In this document: in pieces, positions 49,020 to 59,553 of the stretch
How positions within the stretch are numbered: position 1 is the first letter of the stretch
How the letters are laid out: each line of letters begins with the position of its first letter
Assembly (NCBI GenBank): GCA_030762175.1
Contig: CM060831.1
Coordinates: 144,165,501 to 144,229,500 of the forward strand
Direction of reading: 5' to 3'
Length of the DNA: 64,000 nt
Origin: Metallyticus violacea
Lineage: Eukaryota; Arthropoda; Insecta; Mantodea; Metallyticidae
Translations under genes and position numbers: made by a program
Notes under the pieces: model-generated
The model's input: the letters and a program-made list of their open reading frames with translations, nothing else
What the model was told of the DNA's origin: nothing
Databases searched by the model: none

Positions 49020-49640
49020 AGGTCAACCTAAAGAATTTCATTAAAAATTGAAAAATCGCTCTAGCGGCCGCATATTTTCTTTCTCTTAAAGAAACTATTT
49101 AGATTTCTTTAAAATGAATTACAAAATTAATTTCCGAAAATCAGGACAATCGAGTCATTAGGAGCGGGGGGTATACCTGAAATACAAGTGGGGGTAAAAC
49201 CGAAATTTAAAAATCTCCCTAGCGGCCGCAATTTTAACAATTTTTTAAAGGATATTCGGTATATGGTCATTGAAATAAAATAAGAAAAATTTGTTAAAAA
49301 TCAGTGAAATGGAATCAATAGGAGAGGGGTTTACCTGAAACCCAAAACTTAAAAATCGCTCTAGCGGCATTAATACTTGATTTTTTCATAATGAAACTTC
49401 ATATTTACCAAGTAAATAAAACAAAGATTATAGTTTCTGAAAATCAGGGAAATCAGGCCATTAGAAGTGTGGGTTTACCTGAAACTCATAATTTAAAAAT
49501 TACTTAAGCAGCATCAAAATTGTTTCTTCATAACAATATTCAAATTAAGAAAAATAGCTTCCGAAAATTAGAGAAATTGGTTCATTAGGAATAGGGGTAT
49601 GCTTGAAAATCGAAATTTCACAAGCGCTCTTACGTTCAAT
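49020..49640. repeat. decaying tandem array, about 140-158 bp unit
   Basis: The phrase AAAAATCGCTCTAGCGGC, or a close variant, recurs at about 49051, 49211, 49351 and, decayed, 49496. The AGCGGC/AGCAGC positions are 49063, 49221, 49363 and 49507, giving spacings of 158, 142 and 144. Each is preceded by a GGGGTTTACCTGAAACYCA block and, further upstream, by GAAAATCAGGAAATC. A fifth, poorly preserved unit follows. The array is not similar to the 96-bp array at 30 kb. Confidence 0.85.
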
Positions 49641-50192
49641 ATTCTCTACAGTGTTTTAAAATAAAAGGAAAAAGTCATTCAGCATATTAACTGCATTTAC
49701 AATGATAAGCGTGTTTTATATTTAACAAAAGCATCGTCGTGAAAATAGCAAATGTGAAATATTAATCTAACATGCGTTGGAGAATCATATTTGTATATAA
49801 GAGGGCTCTGTAATAACCTTCAGAAAACGTTTAGTTACATGTTTTTACTACAAGAACATTTAAATTAAATTTCAAAGTCAATGAAAATCGATGTAACTTT
49901 CGATTGTGTATATTTGCTTGGTACATTGTAAATGTTTCTGAATAGTAACATATTTTTGTTTTTATTGAAACATATGAAAGTCATCTTAAATACACAATGT
50001 AACTCGAAACTTTCTGTCATTTCTCTATTTTAATGAATGTAAAGATGATATCAAGAACTCAGCACATAAACATGGCTATATTTAAAAATGTTTAAAAATA
50101 CTCACACAATATAGCTTTGTCTATCCATGGTGATACATTTCATTTAATTAATAGTATACCGTTAATTTTTGTGGTTTAATCTCAACAATATC

Positions 50193-50243
<51 letters not shown>

Positions 50244-52512
50244 TCTAAAAATGTGGTGTCTCTTTTGTGATACTCATAGATTGCAAAAATTCTAATTCTG
50301 TTCCCTTAATATCATACAGTAATGTCATATCTTATTTCATATAATTAATTAATAAGGCATAGTTTGGAGTTTGTATTTATTTTTATTAAAAGTTATTCTA
50401 CTAGGTGAGGAATTCGCTTAGTTTATGCAGTTCGTGCGTGGAGGACTTTTGTTATAAGAAAGTTGCACCCTGTAAAATAAATATAACTGAAGCAATGCAC
50501 TGCAGAAAAACAAATTAATATTATACATTAACTCATTTTTGAAAGTTTCTTAATGGGGCACAACAAATATTTATTTATTTAACTAAAGGGTTGGTTTTTT
50601 TATTATAACGTATTTTAAAGATCTGCATTCACTTTAAATTATACGTGTTAAAATGTTGTACTTTAAAAATTGAATCATTATAAATTTTCAGAAATATAAT
50701 CCGATTTTTGAAACAGCTCACAGCCATTAAAACTTTTTATAAAAATTTATCGCCCGGTAGAGGGATTGGGATACAGCGCACATGCGGTCTTTTTTTGTTG
50801 AGACGTGGACTCGCACTGTTTAGCAAACTCCTGCTGCATGATCACACACCATTACGTTCACTGGAGAAACGCGTGCGAGTGGAAGTGAATTGAAACAACC
50901 TCCGTTTCCTTCCGAATTTATTTTCTTGCTTCCTATTAAAGATACTAATAACCTGAAATAATCTTAGTTTACATTAAGTAAGGGGTCAAAATGGAATCTG
51001 AAACTATTTTTAAGTTACTGCAAGATGATGAAACTAAAGCAACACCTCAGGATGAAACAATATTCAATAAGGAAGCAATTTAGAAAACAGTTTATCAAAT
51101 GCTTTCGCTTAATATTAATTTGGTTTATAAACCCGAAACATTTTAGAGATATTGATTTCGAAAGTTAAAAAAAATATTTTAATACTTTTTAATATTCTTC
51201 TAGCCGAGTTAACTATTAGTATAAAATAACCCTTTCCGTTTAACGTCACAAATTCTCGGTTAAATATACACATAAAAGGAATTATGCTGTACGATTTTAC
51301 ATAGACTAGCGTCATATTGTGGCATATGGGGGGACATAATAATGAGAATTGTGGGATTTAATAATTAAAATACTAATAATGAGACCATCATTATTGTAAC
51401 AGTAAAGTGTATTTGAAGTCAACAATCGCGAGCTAATTACGCACTTGTCTAGGGTATGTGAAACAGGAAAAAGGCGAGCTCTGCGCATGCGTATAGCTGC
51501 AATGTTTTGGTGGTTCTGGTAAGGAAAAAGCGTCAGTTTTCGAGAGATGTGAGCGGGTCAAGTTGTGCAAATTTTTCCCTAGCCATCGTAACAGCGTCAA
51601 GTAACAGATTATTTTTGTAATACCATGAAATAAGATCATTAAAAAGTTGTATGTATTCCTCGTCCCTTAACTTAAGTAGATGTTAATTTATTTTTAGGAA
51701 TTAAAGCCAGGAGCGCGCCTCTAGTGTTCACCTTCGTGCGAAGCTAATTGAAAAGAATAAATGTAAAAAGGAGGATTCTACCGGGGGTTGCGACAATATA
51801 GAATACCCAAAATTGTTGTAGGACAGGGCTGTCCAAGATTCGTTTCTACTCGGATACATTTGCATGATAACTAGGGATACGCGGGCGCCAGATTACGATT
51901 ACAATTTAAAGTTTAAAAAGTAGTGAAAAATCATCCAACACATGTTGAATGTACAATTTATAACCACTGAACCATCAGGCACTGAAAACGAATTTCACAA
52001 GTAATACTGAATGTTCGTATGAAAGCAAGGAACTTGGAACATTCTTAGTGTAAGACTGTCATAAATCGTTTGTTCATTGTTTACGGCACAACTTTGTTGG
52101 GATAAAAGTTACTTTGAGGACAAATTGGGCGTCCCAATGTCTTTTGGGTGAAAATCTGTACTATAAAGAGATTCATAAGGAAGAGGCCGGTTTTACAGAA
52201 TAAAAATGGCTATATAACAAATTTCCTAAGCTTGAGGAAAGTGCTTTTATAACCAAAAAAGAATATTCAAGATTGATCGCAACGCGTTGGACAGGGTTCT
52301 TGTAGGGTATACATCTATTGGAAAAAAATCGATCAGCAAAACAATTGATACAGCAATTAAAGGAGCCGCAACAGATTTGAAAACCTATAGTTTGAAAAAG
52401 AAAAGGAAGAGAAAAAGTTATATTTCTTCAGTATTTGGCAGAGATATAATTATTATTGATGAATTATTAAACGGAACTTTTTTAAAATCTAATGAAATTT
52501 GGCAACATGTTG
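49641..52512. other. no recognised gene; (TAA)n at 50193-50243
   Basis: AT-rich stretch of almost 3 kb. A long (TAA)n microsatellite lies at 50193-50243. CAGGGCTGTCCAA at 51822-51834 has the flavour of a hAT end, but no partner was seen. Confidence 0.5.
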
Positions 52513-52523
52513 CCAACCATTAG
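52287..52523 (+). CDS. short lysine-rich open frame, doubtful
   Basis: A 78-codon frame with a cluster of basic residues (KKKRKRKS) and a hydrophobic stretch (RDIIIIDELL). It is compositionally more protein-like than most frames in the window, and a related frame seems to continue upstream before its ATG. No family is recognised. The SINE B insertion at 52525 follows its stop directly. It may be an old retroelement fragment or pure chance. Confidence 0.2.
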   Translation: MDRVLVGYTSIGKKSISKTIDTAIKGAATDLKTYSLKKKRKRKSYISSVFGRDIIIIDELLNGTFLKSNEIWQHVANH

Positions 52524-52524
52524 T

Positions 52525-53081
52525 TTTTTTTAATTGTTTTATTTACGCTCTTTAACATCTCATGTCCCATTCTATTCAGGCCATGAAACGGCCAAAAATG
52601 TTTGCTCAGAGGCTTCTTCTTTCAGGCTTGAGGTTCCTATACGTTTTTTTTTTTGATTGATTTTTTTATTTATGGACGCTCTTTAACATCTCAGATCATC
52701 AGCGTCCCATTCAAATCAGGGCGTGAAACGGCCGACAAATTTTGCTCAGAGGCCTCTCTTTCAGGCTTGAGGTTATTTTTCGTGCCGTAAATGTACGACA
52801 CGGGACCCACGGCTTTACTTCCCTCCCGAAGGAAGCCATACTTAGGATTTTTACGCCCGAAAAAATCCATCGGTCCTGGTCGGGTTCGAACCCGCGATCT
52901 TGGGTTCCTTTACGTGCCGTAAATGTACGACACATGACCCACTACTTTACTTCCTTTCCGAAGGAAACCATACTTAGGATTTTTACCCCCGAAAAAATCC
53001 ATCCATCCTGGCCGGGTTCGAACTCGCGATCTTGGGTTTAGAAGGCAAGTATGGTTACCACTACACCACCAGGACCGACTA
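52525..53081 (-). mobile_element. SINE B copy 5 (outer), interrupted by a second SINE B
   Basis: Minus orientation. The tail and body lie at 52525-52643, and the rest of the body and tRNA-like head at 52903-53081. Flanking direct repeats CCAACCATTAGT (52513-52524) and CCGACCATTAGT (53082-53093) differ at one base and mark the outer insertion. Another SINE B sits in the middle (52644-52902). Confidence 0.93.
52644..52902 (-). mobile_element. SINE B copy 6 (inner), 5'-truncated
   Basis: Minus orientation. A T-rich (A-rich on minus) tail lies at the left and the body is complete. The copy stops at CCCGCGATCTTG, lacking about 45 bases of the tRNA-like head. Outer-copy sequence GGTTCCTATACG (52632-52643) and GGTTCCTTTACG (52903-52914) flanks it as a target-site duplication with one mismatch. 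Confidence 0.92.
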
Positions 53082-53093
53082 CCGACCATTAGT

Positions 53094-54343
53094 GAATTGC
53101 TTATACCTACTTAATGAGTTCGTAATGGTATTATAATTATTTGTTTTTACTATTTCACTCATATAAAATGGAGTAACAAAGGTTACGTACAATGAGCTGA
53201 TACAGAAGCGTTTGAAAATGTTCTTGATTTTGGTCTGGCATTAATTTCTGAAATGTCTTACCTTTTTTTACGGGCAGAAATTTATTAATACCTGACATAT
53301 TGGTCATGCTTTCGCTTATCGTAGTCTTTTTACATGAAAGTATTTTATAAAACGACTTTTATGCATATAGTAAACCTACAAACATAGTAAGTTATGAGCT
53401 AAAATTGTCCTTAATGAAGAGCACAGTCTGGTGTTTTCAGCGATTGCTTATGTTGTGTATGTTGCAGTTTGTGCCTTTCGTAACACATTCTGCATACACA
53501 ACTTTAATCAAGTTTTACTTTATAATGTATTTACCTACTGGATATTTATCGTTTCACAGTGAGAAACAGTCCAGATGAAATAGTAACATTGGATGTTTGC
53601 CTATCGAGCACTGTGATATTTCGCTGCATATGGTACACGTGCTTGAGGGCGAACTGGTGACCATTTCCTTACAGCTGAAGCGAAAGAAGCATACAGGCTA
53701 AATCAGTTTACTCGCCGTGGTGGACAAATAGAACGCAGTTCGCAACTCTCCCACTGCACGCAGCTGCGAAACGCACAAAAGTTTCTCCCTACTGCGGTAA
53801 CCTATGCATGCCCACCAAAACAACCGACAGAAACTCGACCAGTGGCGTAGCTGCCAAAGCGGTTTCGGTCCTCTGTCACACTGCAGTAGTACTTAGGACC
53901 TGGTCGGAGGTATGATCTTGTTACATAGGATTCCAGCATGATGGAGCCGCACCGCACTTCAATGCTAATATATTTGCACATTAAAGCACAGAAATCGGGG
54001 AATAGTGAATAGGACCTTTTGATTAACATAAACTGTCTTCTCTAGAAGTTAAGGTAGATTAGACATTGGACATGGTCGAAGCAGAGGAGGATGCTTCGAT
54101 ACTTCATCCTAACTCATGCTTATGCTACATGAGGAGCCCCGGGGGGAAGGAATGAGGTGAGGGAAACACCAGACGGTCAGGATCCACGGCTAGCGACTAC
54201 ACGCATGCAGATGGAGTCCCTAACAAATTTCCAGACAGAGCACCCCGACGAGTTGTTGGAACCCCTCATAAGGTCCGCTTCAGCTCCAGATGTCGGGACA
54301 AAAACCTTTCTAAAGCCAAGCCGCCAACCCACAGCACATGACT
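53094..54343. other. no recognised gene
   Basis: The right part (54080-54343) is GC-richer. A plus frame there reads MQMESLTNFQTEHPDELLEP and onward, which looks protein-like, but it runs straight into SINE A and matches nothing I know. Confidence 0.4.
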
Positions 54344-54580
54344 GCCACGGGTGGGCGAGGTCGTTATGGCGTGGACTCATGAGCGGGAGGTTTGGGGTTT
54401 TTTTCAGGTTTTCCTCAGTCCTCATAACTGCAAATGCCGGGAAGGCACCCTAAACTTAGGCCTGAAACATTTCCTTCCTTAAAAAATATCTTTTCCCATT
54501 CTATCATTTCATGTATTATAAATTTCCACGGCCTGTGGTGCCTCAGCAGTAAAAACGGCGTTAAACACCATTAAAAAAAA
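54344..54580 (+). mobile_element. SINE A copy 7, box B region deleted
   Basis: Plus orientation. Head GCCACGGGTGGGCGAGGTCG and an intact distal half with TAAAAACGGCGTTAAACACC and a short A tail. About 40 bases around box B are deleted (GTTTGGGG runs directly into TTTTTTCAGG), so this copy could no longer drive its own Pol III transcription. Confidence 0.88.
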
Positions 54581-54589
54581 TTACACCGC

Positions 54590-54797
54590 CATAGCCCCCG
54601 CCCTCGCCCTGACACTTTCGGCCCTATAAGAGAATTAAGGAATAACATACGAAATGGGAGAGAATTAAATTGTGGAATATGAATATCCTTCCCAGCATTC
54701 GCCCAGGTGACTAGGGAAGGAGGCGAGAGCAAGGTTAGGATGGAAGGCCAATTGAATCGAATCTGGGAATGCGTTACCGCCTGAGCCACTCCGTTTG
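54590..54797 (-). mobile_element. SINE D copy 1
   Basis: Minus orientation. Box A TGGCTCAGGCGGTAACGC and box B-like AGATTCGATTC lie at the right end (54741-54792). The body includes a TAGTCACCTGGGCGAATGCT block (54692-54711) that matches GGTCACTTAGGTGAATCCT of the 61.4 kb copy. It abuts the tail of SINE A copy 7. Confidence 0.75.
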
Positions 54798-55489
54798 GTA
54801 TGTAGGTCAGAAATGCAATGACTTCTGCCTGAAAATACTATAGCAAAGTTCCTAACAATTACAAAGATCTTTATTTGTGAAGAGTTTCCAAACTCTTAAG
54901 TCATCTGCAAAGAAGACCAGAAATCATAATACTGGAAACTCCTTAATAACAACCATCAAGTTGCCAAGCATGTGTTGAATACATCTCTTCAACTGCCCAC
55001 AGTATTAATTCTTTGAGCTACCACTCTGGCTCTGCTTTAATCTATAGGTCCAAGGGCCGGACTGCGTGTAGCGTTTGTAGTGCAGCTAGCTGTTGGTGTG
55101 CTGCAAAATGTACCAGATGCAAAGACAACTCTTAACATTAAATAATCACCACGCCATGTGTTGGTCAGACGAGTAATTAAAATAAAAACTAAACGCAAAC
55201 TTAATGGCACATAATGATCAGCTAAATTCTGTGCGTAGCAGCATTGCCCCACTAAGTGGGTGTGTGCGGACGAGAACTCGATACCCCCATGAGCAATTGT
55301 TCGGTTTTAAAAAGGATAATTGTTCTGAAGTTGTTATTTTTCTACTTTGACCACGAAACGAGTGGTACCAGATACACGGAAATGTTACTGCTTATATTTC
55401 TGACGCTTAGCTCAGCCATATGCTGTCATTCTTTGTATAATTCGCTGATGCTACAAGGTGGGAGATGCTGCCAGCTTAGAGGCAGAATA
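54798..55489. other. no recognised gene
   Basis: Mixed composition. A 71-codon minus frame at 55037-55252 and a 106-codon plus frame at 55256-55576 (which runs into the transposon end) are unrecognised. Confidence 0.4.
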
Positions 55490-55880
55490 TACAGGTGTCC
55501 CATAATGAACGCAATTTTTGCTTTAATAATAAAATACTTCATTTGTATGAAAAGTGATATTATTAAGTCAATATAAAGCATAAACACTGTCATTAAACTG
55601 AAACTAAACATCAGGCCAATGTCCGCTACGGCTTTGTTGGCATATCTTCATTCCGTTGGCAAAATTTTCAATGTTTATAGAGCAACATTCCGGCTAAATG
55701 TCACCCAATTTCTGCTTTGAGTTCGTAGATTGCCCACATAAACACAAGATTTTACATGCCCAAAAAAAAAAAAAGTTGTCCCATGGTATCCAATCACACG
55801 ATTTCGGTGTCTAATTTTGACCGCTTATGCTAGAGAGGTAAATGTTCGACGTAGGAAATGGTCCGTGGGTTTCAGCTCAT

Positions 55881-56171
55881 GTTTTTTGTTTTAATTTTAT
55901 TTTTTTAACGGACGCTTTAACATCTCAGGTCATCAGCGTCCCATTCAATTCAGAGCGTGAAACGGCATGTAAATTTTGCTCAGAGGCCTCTTCTTTCAGG
56001 CTTGGGGTTCTTTTCAGTGGCGTAAATGTGCGACACGGAACCCACGGCTTTACTTTCCTTCCGAAGGAAGTCATACTTAGGATTTTTATGCTCGAAAAAA
56101 TTGACCATAATTGAACCTGCGATCTTGGGTCTACGAGGCAGTTGTGGTTACCATTAGATCACCAGGACCAT
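55881..56171 (-). mobile_element. SINE B copy 7, inside M5 element
   Basis: Minus orientation, full length but more diverged than most: CTTTAACATCTCAGGTCATC at the left, CCTTCCGAAGGAAG in the middle, tRNA-like head ending ATCACCAGGACC at the right. Box B is damaged (ATTGAACCTGCG where the others have GGGTTTGAACCCGCG). It post-dates the M5 insertion. Confidence 0.9.
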
Positions 56172-56403
56172 CAATGTGTTAGTTCCACCTTAAAAGAATG
56201 CTAATGCAGATCTTTTGTTAAAATTCGCTGTAAATTGCTTCTCGGATTGGTTAAATGTTGAAAACGCTGGCGAATTGACCTAATTCGGCCGGTAGCAACG
56301 CTCGTCTGACGGGGGCAACATTCTCTACCGATCGACGAGAAAATCCAGTTGATTTTGTTCTCTACCGATCCTTTATTTTCAAATTGCCTTACCAGGCTTT
56401 ACA
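56172..56403. other. unassigned interior of M5 element
   Basis: Sequence between SINE B copy 7 and the transposase HTH. No transposase motif was recognised. It contains a repeated TCTACCGATC (56323-56332 and 56361-56370). Confidence 0.4.
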
Positions 56404-56920
56404 CTATTGACACGTTAGACGCATTTCGTCTACAAAAACTACACGAAGTTTTCGAACGGCCTCTGCATAGCATTCATCGTACTTAAAATACATTCTCAGA
56501 ATTTGGACGCGTTGATTTTTCGTGTATCGCTCCATTTTAGATGGTTGCAATGCATACAAATGACAATCGTTAATTGTAATACAAACACATGACAATCTGT
56601 TAAATTTCAGGTCCAGCAACGTAACAAACCGACAACAGTGCTCAATTTAAAAACTGTGTTCATTATAGGACCCTGTATAATAATTCCTTTGTCAAGTGCT
56701 CTGGATATAATCCGTTGCTTTATTTTTGATGATCCACAATGCAAATGTATAAAACAAATATTCTGAAGCGCTCATACAGCAGAAAGTGCCGGAACTTGTG
56801 AACCTTTTGTGATCTTGGGCTGCTTTTGCTGGCTTGTTGTTTAGGATATCAGTTAAACATTTGAAAATTACCTGCCTATTACAGTTTTATTTCTTACATT
56901 CTCTCAATGACAAGAATTTT

Positions 56921-57167
56921 TTAATAGTGTTTCACGCCTGATTTTACTACTGAGGCACCAAAGGCAGTGGACACTGATGATACATGAGACGAAATGATAT
57001 ATTGGGAAAGGATTTTTAAGGAAGGAAGTTTAGGCATTTGCCATTTATAAGGACTGAGAAAAACCTGGAATAAACCCCAGTCAGGGAGGACGGTCCTAGA
57101 GGGAATCGAACCCCAGACCTCCTGCACACGAGTCCGCGCCTTAACGACCTCGGTCACCCGTGGCGGT
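56921..57167 (-). mobile_element. SINE A copy 8 with TSD
   Basis: Minus orientation. Flanking direct repeats AATGACAAGAA (56906-56916) and AATGACGAGAA (57173-57183) differ at one base. Box B as read on plus is GGGAATCGAACCCCAGACC. The segment with CCTAAACTTAGG is shortened. The head ends CACCCGTGGCGG. Confidence 0.92.
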
Positions 57168-57990
57168 AAATGAATGACGAGAAACACAGGACTACATGGT
57201 TATCTTTAATATTACCCAGAGGTAGATGCAGTTTCTAAGCAAATGAATCTCTTACTATTTATCCATGCACGTTTAGTTGACCATTACAATCTGTGCTGTA
57301 TTGACGTAATTAGGAATAATTATCCATTATAAATGTTTTGTAAATATTTCGAGTGTGACGATATGCTGGGTAAAGACAGTGTGATCTTAAAAGTTTTGAA
57401 GTCGTTTAAATTTTCAATGGCCAATGCATCGATATCTAAAAAAATATTCCACGGTAATCAAGTGTAATAGTATGTTCTCAGCATGGTTAGGCTCATAAAA
57501 ATTGTATATCTTATGCAATATTTAATATTTATTTTAAAAAGTCATATAACGTTATTAATTCAGCTAGCATGGCTCTGGTAGGGATACTATCTAAACAAAG
57601 GACGTTTAAATTTTTCTAAATTGATGAAAAAGAAAAGGATAGAGGTAGATGAATATAAGAAGTAAAATCATACGTTTAATTCACGAATTGTACACCGTTA
57701 GGAAGACAGCAAGATCACCAAAGGTACTTAAAGAAAGAGAAAAAATTGAATGTGGAAGACAATATCTCAAATTCCTCCACAGTGTGCAGCAACCAGCTCC
57801 TTAATGAACATTATGCAATATTCAGTAGCCCGGACCACTGCACATAACATAAGTACAGTGTAATTCAGTCTGTTAGCTTCTTGCGACTTTTTAATTACAA
57901 GCGACACAAACACAAACATATACATACATCAACATATACGCATCTAAGCTATTTCGTAATACATGGTTGTTTTATTTACATATACGCGGA
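57168..57990. other. no recognised gene
   Basis: AT-rich sequence between SINE A copy 8 and the M1 mariner. Confidence 0.5.
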
Positions 57991-59280
57991 TAGGTCCATA
58001 AGTTTCCGGCCCTACATGTTCTGGGTATGATAAAGGAAAAAACTATACTTCACTTTTCAATATTGTTTTCATTTATTACAATACATTTCTAACATCTTTC
58101 AATTAACATTTCAATCACCCTCCCCCCCAAAAATAGTCAGAAATCTTGTCTGCAAAATGGGCATAAACAGCATCCATCACTTCTTTGTCATACTTAAATT
58201 TCCTTTCTGGAAGGTTCATCTTGAGTTTTTGAGAAGAGGAAATAGTCACTAGGAGCTAGATCAGACCTGTAGGTGGATGGTCGATAACCTTGAAGTCACA
58301 TTTCTTCACAGCTTCCTTTGTAGCATGGGGTGTGTGCACAGACGCGTAGTCGTGCAGAAGCCGCATATCACCATTCAATTTTCCTTGCCTTATCTCTTTG
58401 ATGGAAGCACGTAATCTGTGCAGTAGGCCAGCATATTACTCCCCATTTACTGTGGTGTTTCTCTCCTTGAGGTGAATGCAGAGTATTCCTTCACAGTTCC
58501 AAAAGATTATGGCCATGATCTTCTTGGTCGACTGAGTGACTTTGGCCTTTAGAGGCAGTGCTCGCCAGGTTTACACTCCCTCCCCCCATTGATTGTCTTT
58601 TGGAGAAGGAATCATAGTAGAGGACTATAGTTTCATCTTCTGTAACAATGGTTCGCAGAACTTCTCTCATGTTGCCACGGCACAGCTCCAAAAATACCTG
58701 ACTAAAGATGACTCGTTGCTGCTTTTGGACTGAGGAAAGAAGTCTAGGCACTCATCTTGCACTAACCTTATTCATGTTTAAATGTTCATGAACATTTCGA
58801 AAGACTGTTGTTTTAGAAAGGCCCACGCTTGCTGCTATTTGTGTAACTTTGAGCCGCCGATCTTCCATAATTTCTCCTTCCACAAGAGCGAGGTTTTCAG
58901 GAGTGAGCAACTCCAAGGGCCGACTTGCACGCTGTTAGTCTTCAACGCTTTCTCGACCCATTCGAAAAAGTTTGCCCCATTTGTTACTGTAGAATATGAG
59001 GGGGATACTTCCCCATACACACTGTCCAATCGCTGTGTAATTTCATTTGGAGTATGTCCTTCTTTTGTGAAGAAATTAATAACAGCTCGAAACCCCATTT
59101 TGAACACGTTACAATCTTTTACACATAGCCTTCTTTGTGCAACTATATTTGAACAGCTGAACACAGCGGAGTGGAAGTTATGGCGGCAATTATTTACTTA
59201 ACAGATAAGATATGACACCAGATAAGGGTTTTGTGAAGGCGATAATCCTTTATCGGCGAGGCCGGAAACTTAAGAACCCA
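57991..59280 (-). mobile_element. mariner M1 element, full-length
   Basis: 1.29 kb, the usual size of an autonomous mariner. Ends: TAGGTCCATAAGTTTCCGGC at 57991-58010 and GGCCGGAAACTTAAGAACCCA at 59260-59280, whose outer CA probably derives from the TA target. It has the same leader as the 23.05-23.45 kb fragment. It is the longest M1 copy in the window, so it is the best reference for this family. Confidence 0.93.
58089..59098 (-). pseudogene. M1 mariner transposase, frameshifted
   Basis: Start taken at 59098 (MGFRAVINFFTKEGHTPNEI), in line with the other copies. It continues with SPSYSTV (HTH), WVEKALKTNS, then, after frame changes, RLLSSVQKQQRV and IVTEDETIVLYYD (first catalytic Asp; the usual TGDE is TEDE), LLHDYASVHT (second Asp; the usual HDNA is HDYA) and DLAPSDYFLFS (third Asp, intact). 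The stop is at about 58089 after an EMLIERC-like end. Unlike the 24.65 kb copy all three aspartates survive, but several frameshifts and at least one stop kill the gene. It is about 330 residues if read through, normal for mariner. Confidence 0.88.
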
Positions 59281-59553
59281 CTCTCGTAACACATTTGGAC
59301 GCAGCCTGAAGCATGCATCTCTCGCATATGCCTTTAAGATTTCAGTCTACTTTATACGTGTGCTTGTAGGCCACGTTTCAATAGTTGGTACTATCGTCAC
59401 CAACGGTATTATAAGTAGATCTAAATTTTATAATACTCGTAACATAAGAATGCTTTTCACTTCCTACAGGATAATCCCCAACCAGAAACCACAGTTTTCA
59501 CGACACAGATATATGAAACCTGTGTGCCATGTCCTTCATCCTCCATATAAGAA

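Larger units (their letters stand above)
55491..56676 (-). mobile_element. Tc/mariner-type element M5, split by SINE B
   Basis: Inverted ends: ACAGGTGTCCCATAATGAAC at 55491-55510 and, read on minus, ACAGGGTCCTATAATGAACA ending at 56676. The HTH start of the transposase is at 56536 downwards (MERYTKNQRVQILRMYFKYD). Remnants of the C-terminal part lie at 55600-55830 (a DNFFFFGHVKSCVY-like block where PxDFFLWGxVKxxVY is expected). The central part with the first two catalytic residues is missing or unrecognisable. SINE B copy 7 is inserted at 55881-56171. It shares its general family with the remnant at 28797-29265. Confidence 0.82.

Noticed and set aside
51822..51850. Second hAT-like end (CAGGGCTGTCCAA)
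   Set aside because: Only about a dozen bases resemble a hAT end, and there is no inverted partner or flanking 8-bp duplication.
54157..54453. 98-codon frame as a gene
   Set aside because: Its second half is SINE A. The first half looks protein-like but has no recognised family and no continuing exon signal.
58782..59201. 139-codon plus frame across the M1 mariner
   Set aside because: It is the antisense of the transposase HTH region, the same shadow seen at 23034-23333.
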